Of a DNA stretch of 35,647 nucleotides, positions 30,850 to 35,647 are shown in pieces (the first letter of the stretch is position 1; every line of letters starts with the position of its first letter). The notes under the pieces are model-generated. The model had not been told where the DNA came from. It was given only the letters and a program-made list of their open reading frames with translations, and ran no database searches. Made by a program: the position numbers and the translations under genes. Location of the stretch: assembly GCA_013203475.1 (NCBI GenBank), contig JABMNV010000051.1:1-35647 (forward strand), in the 5' to 3' direction. Origin of the DNA: Acidobacteriota bacterium (GTDB lineage Bacteria; Acidobacteriota; Vicinamibacteria; Vicinamibacterales; SCN-69-37).

Positions 30850-32211
30850 ACGCGGCAGAACCGACAGTTCGAGCCGCGCTCCCTTCGGAAGCCACCGCTT
30901 AGCCGCCGCCTGAATGTCGTTCGGCTGCAGCGCCAGAAACCTGGCCAGGTCTTCAGCGAAGTAGTCGGGGTTGCCCGTCGCGAAGAAGTAGCCGTTCATC
31001 TGATCCGCTTTCTGACCGCTGCGCTGCATGCCGTTGAGGAAGTTCGACTCGATGCCGTTCAGGGCCCGCTGCACTTCGCGGGCGTCCGGCGGCGTGTCTT
31101 TCAGCTTCTCGATTTCTTCGTCGATGATGCCCTTGATGCGTTCCAGCACTTGGGCGGGCGGGTCATCGGATGGTCGCGCCGTCGCCACGATCATGTAGCG
31201 CGAGGTCAGGGCGGCGCTCTGCTGCGACGCCTGAATGTTCTGCACCAGCTGCAGGTCGTAGACCAGTCGTTTGTAGAGGCGCGAGTTCTTGCCGCCGGTC
31301 AGGATGTTCGAGAGGACGTCCATCTCGGCGTCGCCAGCCCTGAGCAGGGCCGGCGAGTGCCAGACCATGTAGAGGCGTGGCAACTGCACGTTGTCGGTCA
31401 GCGTTTCCTTGACCACGGATGTCAGTTCCACTGGCGGCGCTTCGATGGGAGGCAAGTGGGCGCCAGGTTTCACGTCAGAAAACCAGTGTTCAATCTTCTT
31501 CCGGGCGTCGGCCGGGTTGATGTCGCCGGCGATGGCCGCGCTCGCGTTGCCGGGTGCGTAGTACTTGGTGAAGAACTCCTTCACGTCGGTATCCGTGGCG
31601 GCGGTCAGGTCTTCCATGTAGCCGATGACCGGCCAATAGTACGGGTGCGTCTTGGGGTACATCAGCTCCGTGATGCGGACATTGGCCATCCCGTACGGAG
31701 CGTTCTCGTAGCTCTGGCGACGCTCGTTCTTGACGACGTCGCGCTGACCGTTGACCAACGCGGGAGTCACGGTGGGGAGCAGGAAGCCCATGCGGTCTGA
31801 TTCAAGGAAGAGCGCCAGGTCCAGCGCGTTCGACGGCAGCGACTCGTAGTAGTTCGTCCGGTCCGTCGTCGTGGACCCGTTGTTGCTGCCGCCGGCAGCT
31901 TCCAGGAAGTTGTCGAAGTCACCTTCGGCGACGTGCTCGGAGCCTTCGAAGAGGATGTGTTCAAAGAGGTGCGCAAAGCCCGTCCGTCCGAACTTCTCGC
32001 GCGCCGAGCCGGCGTGATACCAGACGTTGACCGTCACCATGGGCACCGTGTGGTCCTCGTGGAGGATCACGGTCAGGCCGTTGGGCAGCGTGAACATCTC
32101 GTACGGTGCAGAGATGGTGGGAGCCTGCTGTGCCGAGAGCGGCACCATGATCAGGAGGCCCGCCATGACCAGGCCCATGGTCAGAACTGTGAGTCGTCGA
32201 AGTGTTCGCAT
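30841..32211 (-). CDS. M16-family zinc metallopeptidase, catalytic partner
   Basis: This 456-residue protein has a signal peptide (core about residues 8-26, ending LSAQQAP) and GGAGAA just before the ATG. The inverted zinc motif is intact: His81-Leu-Phe-Glu84-His85 in GFAHLFEHILFEGS, with a downstream Glu163 in VVKNERRQS in the place of the third ligand. Other blocks are TLPNGLTVILHEDHTVPMVTVNVWYHAGS, GGSNNGSTTTDRTNYYESLP and LSNILTGGKNSRLYKRLVYD. It degrades peptides in the periplasm, presumably as a dimer with the inactive M16 protein encoded 35 bp downstream. Confidence 0.94.
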   Translation of the reverse strand: MRTLRRLTVLTMGLVMAGLLIMVPLSAQQAPTISAPYEMFTLPNGLTVILHEDHTVPMVTVNVWYHAGSAREKFGRTGFAHLFEHILFEGSEHVAEGDFDNFLEAAGGSNNGSTTTDRTNYYESLPSNALDLALFLESDRMGFLLPTVTPALVNGQRDVVKNERRQSYENAPYGMANVRITELMYPKTHPYYWPVIGYMEDLTAATDTDVKEFFTKYYAPGNASAAIAGDINPADARKKIEHWFSDVKPGAHLPPIEAPPVELTSVVKETLTDNVQLPRLYMVWHSPALLRAGDAEMDVLSNILTGGKNSRLYKRLVYDLQLVQNIQASQQSAALTSRYMIVATARPSDDPPAQVLERIKGIIDEEIEKLKDTPPDAREVQRALNGIESNFLNGMQRSGQKADQMNGYFFATGNPDYFAEDLARFLALQPNDIQAAAKRWLPKGARLELSVLPRGK

Positions 32212-32237
32212 AAGTTCTCCGTCATAATTCGAGCACC

Positions 32238-33395
32238 GTGTTTTCGTCCCGGCTCCCGCCTCGTCTCCAGGCCAACGCGTTTACTCAGGTCGTGGCTGCC
32301 CTCCGGCGGCAGAATGTCGTACTGACCGATCTTACGGTGTCCAACCCGACCAGGGTAGGTCTTTCGTACCTGCCCGACCTGCTTTCGCATCTGGCGGACG
32401 CGCAGGGCCTGTTGTATGACCCCGCGCCATTTGGCCTGGTGTCTGCCCGCGAGGCTGTGGCGTGTGCGATCTCCACCGCGACGGTCCGGGTGCAGCCAGA
32501 TCAGGTGGTGCTGACCGCCAGCACCAGTGAGGCCTATGGTCTGCTGTTCAAGCTGCTGTGCGACCCTGGCGACGCCGTACTCGTGCCCCAGCCCAGTTAT
32601 CCACTGTTTGAGTTGCTGACGCAGCTCGATGCGGTGGAGTCTGCGCCGTATCGGCTTGAGGATCATGGCGTGTGGTCCATCGACCGCGAGAGCCTGCAGG
32701 TGGCCTGTGGTCCGCGCGCCAAGGCCGTCCTGGTGGTCTCGCCGAACAATCCTACGGGCTCAATGTTGCGGCAAGACGACCGCGAGTGGCTGGTGGCGTT
32801 CGCCCTGGAACGTGGTCTGGCGCTGATATCGGATGAGGTGTTTGCTGACTATCCCATCGCACCCCGGCCTGATGCTGCGTCGTTGCTCGGTGAGTCGCGC
32901 GTGCTCACGTTCACGCTTGGCGGTTTGTCCAAGTCGGCCGGGCTGCCGCAGGTAAAACTGGGATGGATGGTGGTGAGCGGTCCAACCGAACACGTGACCG
33001 ATGCCATGGTGCGACTGGACGTCATGTGCGACACCTATCTGTCGGTGTCCACGCCCGTCCAGGTGGCCGCGCCTCGACTCATCGCCGACAGCGCGCCCGT
33101 GCGTCAGGCCATCCGCGATCGCCTGCACCAGAACTATCGCGCGCTGATTGACGCCGCAGCTGATCATCCCTCTGTTCGGGTCGTGCCACCGGAAGGCGGG
33201 TGGTCAGTCCTTCTCCGCATTCCCGACACCATTGGCGAAGAAGCTCTCGTGCTCCGTCTCCTCAACGACGCCCACACCATCGTCCACCCCGGCTATTTCT
33301 TCGATTGCGCTTCCGGCTCACATCTGGTGCTGAGCCTGCTGCCCGAGCCTGAGCCGTTCGCTTCTGGCATCCGGAAGGTTCTGGAACACCTATGA
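32238..33395 (+). CDS. PLP-dependent class I/II aminotransferase
   Basis: This 385-residue fold-type I aminotransferase has LTVSNPTRVGLSYLP near the N-terminus, LYDPAPFGLVSAREAVA, LTASTSEAYGLLFKLL, VVSPNNPTGSML with Asn171, LISDEVFADYP with Asp199, and the PLP lysine Lys232 in LGGLSKSAGLPQVKLGW. The C-terminal GGWSVLLRIP and HPGYFFDCASGSHLVLSLL complete the pattern. The substrate amino acid is not deducible. The start is GTG at 32238, only 26 bp from the divergent M16 start; CATAAT lies 9 nt before it. It overlaps malQ by ATGA. Confidence 0.92.
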   Translation: MFSSRLPPRLQANAFTQVVAALRRQNVVLTDLTVSNPTRVGLSYLPDLLSHLADAQGLLYDPAPFGLVSAREAVACAISTATVRVQPDQVVLTASTSEAYGLLFKLLCDPGDAVLVPQPSYPLFELLTQLDAVESAPYRLEDHGVWSIDRESLQVACGPRAKAVLVVSPNNPTGSMLRQDDREWLVAFALERGLALISDEVFADYPIAPRPDAASLLGESRVLTFTLGGLSKSAGLPQVKLGWMVVSGPTEHVTDAMVRLDVMCDTYLSVSTPVQVAAPRLIADSAPVRQAIRDRLHQNYRALIDAAADHPSVRVVPPEGGWSVLLRIPDTIGEEALVLRLLNDAHTIVHPGYFFDCASGSHLVLSLLPEPEPFASGIRKVLEHL

Positions 33396-34945
33396 CATTT
33401 CGAGGCATCACCCTTCCTCTCTCTGCAATGCCGTCTTCGACCAGTTGGGGCATCGGCGAAATACCTGACCTGCCGCATATGGGCGATTGGATCAACGCCG
33501 CTGGCATGAACGGGCTGATGCTCTTGCCCGTGGGGACGATGGGCGCGGGGGAGTCGTCGCCGTATTCGGCGTGTTCGGCGATGGCGATCGATCCGATCTA
33601 TGTGTCGGTGTCGGCGATGGAGGATTTTGATCACGTCGGCGGCGACGGCCGGCTGTCACCGGAGATGCAGCGGCTGAGGGATGAGGTGAAGGCCAGTCCG
33701 CGCGTGCAGTTCCAGGCCGTGCGGACGCTGAAGCAGGCGGCGTTCGAGATTGCCTGCGAGCGGTTTGTGCGCGACGAGTGGGAGCCGCGGACCGAGCGTG
33801 CCTCCCAGTGTGCCGCCTTTGTCGCGCGCGAGCGATGGTGGCTGCAGGAGTACGCGTTGTTCATGGCGTGTGCGCGCGAGTGGCCGGGCGGGTCGTGGCA
33901 GGAGTGGCCCGAGGCGGTGGCTCGTCGCGATTCAGGTGCGCTCGCCGAGGCCCGCGGACATTTCGCTGATCGCATCTTCTTTGAGCAGTACGTGCAGTGG
34001 ATTGCCGAAGGCCAGTGGCATCAGGCTCGGGAGCGGTTGCGCGAGCAGGGTGTCGCGCTCTATGGCGACTTGCCGTTTGTCGTCAACGCCCAGAGTGCAG
34101 ATGTGTGGTCGCGGCAGGATGAGTTTGCGCCCGAGGTGTCGGTGGGTGTGCCGCCAGATTCGTTCAGCGCCACCGGTCAGGACTGGGGCCTGCCCATGTA
34201 TCGGTGGGACGTCGTCTATCGATCGGAGTTTGCGTGGTTGCGCCATCGGGCCCACCGGATGGCCGCGCTGTATGACGGCTTCCGCGCCGACCACCTCGTC
34301 GGCTTTTACCGAACCTATGGCAAGGTCGCCAACGGCGATACGTTCTTCTCGCCGTCTGATGAGCACACGCAACAGTGGCAGGGCGAGCAGATCATGCGCG
34401 TGTTCCTCGAGTCGGGGGCCGATGTCGTGGCTGAAGACCTTGGCACCGTGCCGACCTTCGTGCGCGAGTCCATCGCCCGGCTGGGCATTGGCGGCTACAA
34501 AGTGTTGCGATGGGAGCGGATGTGGGACCAGCCCGGCCAGCCGTTCACGGCGCCCGCAGACTATCCGGGGCGATCGGTGGCAACGACAGGCACTCATGAC
34601 ACTGAGCCCGTGGCCGAGTGGTGGGACACGGCGGAGCAGACCGAGCGCATCGCGCTAGCTGAACTCTTCAGCCGCGTCGGCCTGGGCGATCTGGATCCGG
34701 CCAGTCCGTGGTCTGACGCCCTCCGCGACGGCCTACTCAGACTGATGTGCTCGGCATCGTCCGACCACCTCATCCTGCCCATCCAGGACGTCTTCGGCTG
34801 GCGCGATCGGATCAATATTCCTGCCACCGTTGGTGACCACAACTGGACCTGGCGGCTGCCGTATGCGGTTGACGGGTGGCGGGGGTTGGATGCGGTGACA
34901 GAGCGGGCTGGATTCCTGCAGTCGGTGTTCAAGCTGGCGCAGTAG
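33392..34945 (+). CDS. malQ: 4-alpha-glucanotransferase (amylomaltase)
   Basis: MalQ disproportionates malto-oligosaccharides, moving glucan chains and releasing glucose in the cytoplasm. This 517-residue GH77 enzyme opens LPLSAMPSSTSWGIGEI and LLPVGTMGAGESSPYSACSAMAIDPIYVS. The catalytic residues are in place: nucleophile Asp300 in GFRADHLVGFYRTYG, acid/base Glu348 in VVAEDLGTVP, and Asp403 in ATTGTHDTEPV. YGDLPFVVNAQSADVW and GVPPDSFSATGQDWGLPMYRW are further GH77 blocks. It is translationally coupled to the aminotransferase gene upstream, an unusual pairing whose reason is not obvious. No glycogen genes are in the window. Confidence 0.96.
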   Translation: MTFRGITLPLSAMPSSTSWGIGEIPDLPHMGDWINAAGMNGLMLLPVGTMGAGESSPYSACSAMAIDPIYVSVSAMEDFDHVGGDGRLSPEMQRLRDEVKASPRVQFQAVRTLKQAAFEIACERFVRDEWEPRTERASQCAAFVARERWWLQEYALFMACAREWPGGSWQEWPEAVARRDSGALAEARGHFADRIFFEQYVQWIAEGQWHQARERLREQGVALYGDLPFVVNAQSADVWSRQDEFAPEVSVGVPPDSFSATGQDWGLPMYRWDVVYRSEFAWLRHRAHRMAALYDGFRADHLVGFYRTYGKVANGDTFFSPSDEHTQQWQGEQIMRVFLESGADVVAEDLGTVPTFVRESIARLGIGGYKVLRWERMWDQPGQPFTAPADYPGRSVATTGTHDTEPVAEWWDTAEQTERIALAELFSRVGLGDLDPASPWSDALRDGLLRLMCSASSDHLILPIQDVFGWRDRINIPATVGDHNWTWRLPYAVDGWRGLDAVTERAGFLQSVFKLAQ

Positions 34946-35104
34946 TTCGCCGCCTCTATCGCGGGATTCCGGTCAGATGGCGGCAATAATGCCAGCGGGC
35001 GGAGGGTAGTTCCACTCCTGAGTCGTGCCATGCCGGTCAGCCGACCCGCAATTGGTGCCTTTCACCTATATGAAGTTAGGCCTCAAACCCACGTTCGGAG
35101 AACT

Positions 35105-35132
35105 TTGCGTCTTCAGGTCGCGGACGTAGAAT
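35105..35132 (+). promoter_or_regulatory. Possible promoter of the terminal toxin-antitoxin pair
   Basis: TTGCGT (35105-35110) and TAGAAT (35127-35132, 5 of 6) are separated by 16 bp. The -10 ends 6 nt before the GTG start at 35139, again leaving no leader. The rest of the gap from malQ (34946-35104) shows no gene. Confidence 0.4.
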
Positions 35133-35138
35133 CAGCGA

Positions 35139-35433
35139 GTGAAGGTCCGGTACTTCATTGACGACTCGACCGCGCAGCCGCACATCTACGGCCACGACGT
35201 CGACGAGCAGGAAGTCGAGGAGGTGCTCGGCAAGGCCCATGGAGGATCGAGCAGGGCGGGACGGAACGCGAATCGCGCTCGGCCAAACGGAAGCCGGCAG
35301 GTATTTGCGGGTCATCTATGTTGCCGACCCGGTGCCTGGGTCGGTGTTCGTGATCACGGCGTACGAACTCGGCGCGAAGGCCCTCAAGGCTTTGCGTCGT
35401 CGTCAGAAGTCATCAACGCGGAAGAAGCCATGA
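35139..35433 (+). pseudogene. DUF4258-like toxin, frameshifted
   Basis: From the GTG the frame reads VKVRYFIDDSTAQPHIYGHDVDEQEVEEVLGK. The protein then continues one base over as PMEDRAGRDGTRIALGQTEAGRYLRVIYVADP, SVFVITAYELGAKALKALRRRQ and a stop. Removing one G at GGCAAGGCCC (35229-35238) would restore a single protein of about 98 residues of the small RelE/BrnT-like group. The ATGA overlap with the next gene fits a toxin-antitoxin operon. A natural inactivation or one sequencing error would explain the shift equally well. Confidence 0.65.
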
Positions 35434-35612
35434 AGAATACGAAGAAGCAGAATGAGTTTCCCGCTGGTTGGAATGCGGCACGTGTCAAACGCGTGATCGC
35501 ACACCATGAACGACAGACCGACGCTGAGGCCGCGGCCGAGAATGAGTTGGCCTATCGATCCACCAAGGCGACGATCATGAAAGTGCCGGTGAAGCTGGTC
35601 CCAGAGGTCTGA
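35430..35612 (+). CDS. Partner antitoxin, shortened
   Basis: This 60-residue basic protein starts KNTKKQNEFPAGWNAARVKRVIAHHERQT and continues DAEAAAENELAYRS and MKVPVKLVPEV before a stop. The FP-GW-ARVRRVIAHYE-QT opening is known to me from antitoxins paired with this toxin type; those usually run a few residues further (VPEVRELI..). The end lies 2 bp before the 32-nt motif at 35615, so the last residues may have been cut off by an insertion. It overlaps the toxin stop by ATGA. Confidence 0.6.
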   Translation: MKNTKKQNEFPAGWNAARVKRVIAHHERQTDAEAAAENELAYRSTKATIMKVPVKLVPEV

Positions 35613-35614
35613 GG

Positions 35615-35646
35615 TTGATCCGATTCCGTGGACGGTTTACCTACGC
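35615..35646. repeat. 32-nt dispersed motif, copy 2 (window edge)
   Basis: The sequence begins TTGATCCGATTCCGTGGACG and ends CTACGC, 27 of 32 positions identical to 24617-24648. It follows directly on the shortened antitoxin gene. An insertion element may begin here and continue beyond the window. Confidence 0.6.
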
Positions 35647-35647
35647 C

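Noticed and set aside
1-35647. CRISPR arrays, tRNA or rRNA genes, prophage structural genes
   Set aside because: No regularly spaced repeats, no tRNA-like or rRNA-like stretches and no capsid, tail or terminase proteins were seen on either strand.

Overview
The window is GC-rich bacterial DNA. Its gene content points to an uncultured Acidobacteriota, most likely class Vicinamibacteria. The clues are an ADOP-type permease remnant, PknB-type kinase remnants, small nucleotidyltransferase and DUF4258-like toxin modules, a PQQ-repeat secreted protein and paired M16 peptidases. This placement is an inference from gene content; there is no rRNA or other marker here. I see no tRNA, rRNA or CRISPR array.

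Layout. (1) 1-4555 is a mobile-element graveyard. It holds an in-frame chimera of an IS701-type and an IS256-type transposase joined at a 28-bp perfect palindrome, an intact IS4 transposase, and a stack of IS91-family fragments in which three similar hairpin-bearing ends each abut a truncated sequence; one truncated piece is a protease-like gene. (2) 4556-12275 is core-like: an exported ENPP-type phosphodiesterase, arginine decarboxylase SpeA, an exported LolA-like protein, a PQQ-type beta-propeller, a FAD-linked oxidase and an exported rhodanese. (3) 12268-15540 is accessory: a frameshifted AbrB antitoxin, an intact VapBC pair, a kinase stub, a nucleotidyltransferase lacking one catalytic aspartate next to a small protein with two KFRSIE motifs, a decayed ABC permease and a fragment of a conserved hypothetical gene. 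(4) 15463-18732 is an A-type cytochrome c oxidase operon (ctaD-ctaE-small Cys protein-ctaC), divergent from a tiny membrane protein plus a Na+/solute symporter. (5) 20635-23530 carries an amidohydrolase-like protein that has lost its metal ligands, then a MarR-DinB-unknown exported protein operon with ATGA overlaps. (6) 23779-26500 is a second graveyard: a broken Ser/Thr kinase, IS91 and IS630 remnants and an MBL-fold stub. Within it lies an apparently intact gene for a small exported protein that reads like a ubiquitin-fold domain. (7) 26557-34945 is core-like: an exported serine hydrolase, an HI0933-type flavoprotein, a catalytic/non-catalytic M16 peptidase pair, and an aminotransferase coupled to malQ. 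(8) 35139-35612 is a frameshifted toxin plus a short antitoxin, followed at the window edge by a 32-nt motif also present at 24617.

The most notable item is the signal-peptide-bearing ubiquitin-like protein at 24960-25277. After the predicted cleavage site it follows the ubiquitin order of strands and helix, including an FVK strand 1, a T-x4-K helix start and a G-x2-L-x3-x-TL segment. No E1/E2-like or deubiquitinase gene accompanies it here. Other notable items are the chimeric transposase, the ctaD/small-ORF start codons sharing one CATG, and several genes whose -10-like box sits 6-9 nt from the start codon, suggesting leaderless transcripts.
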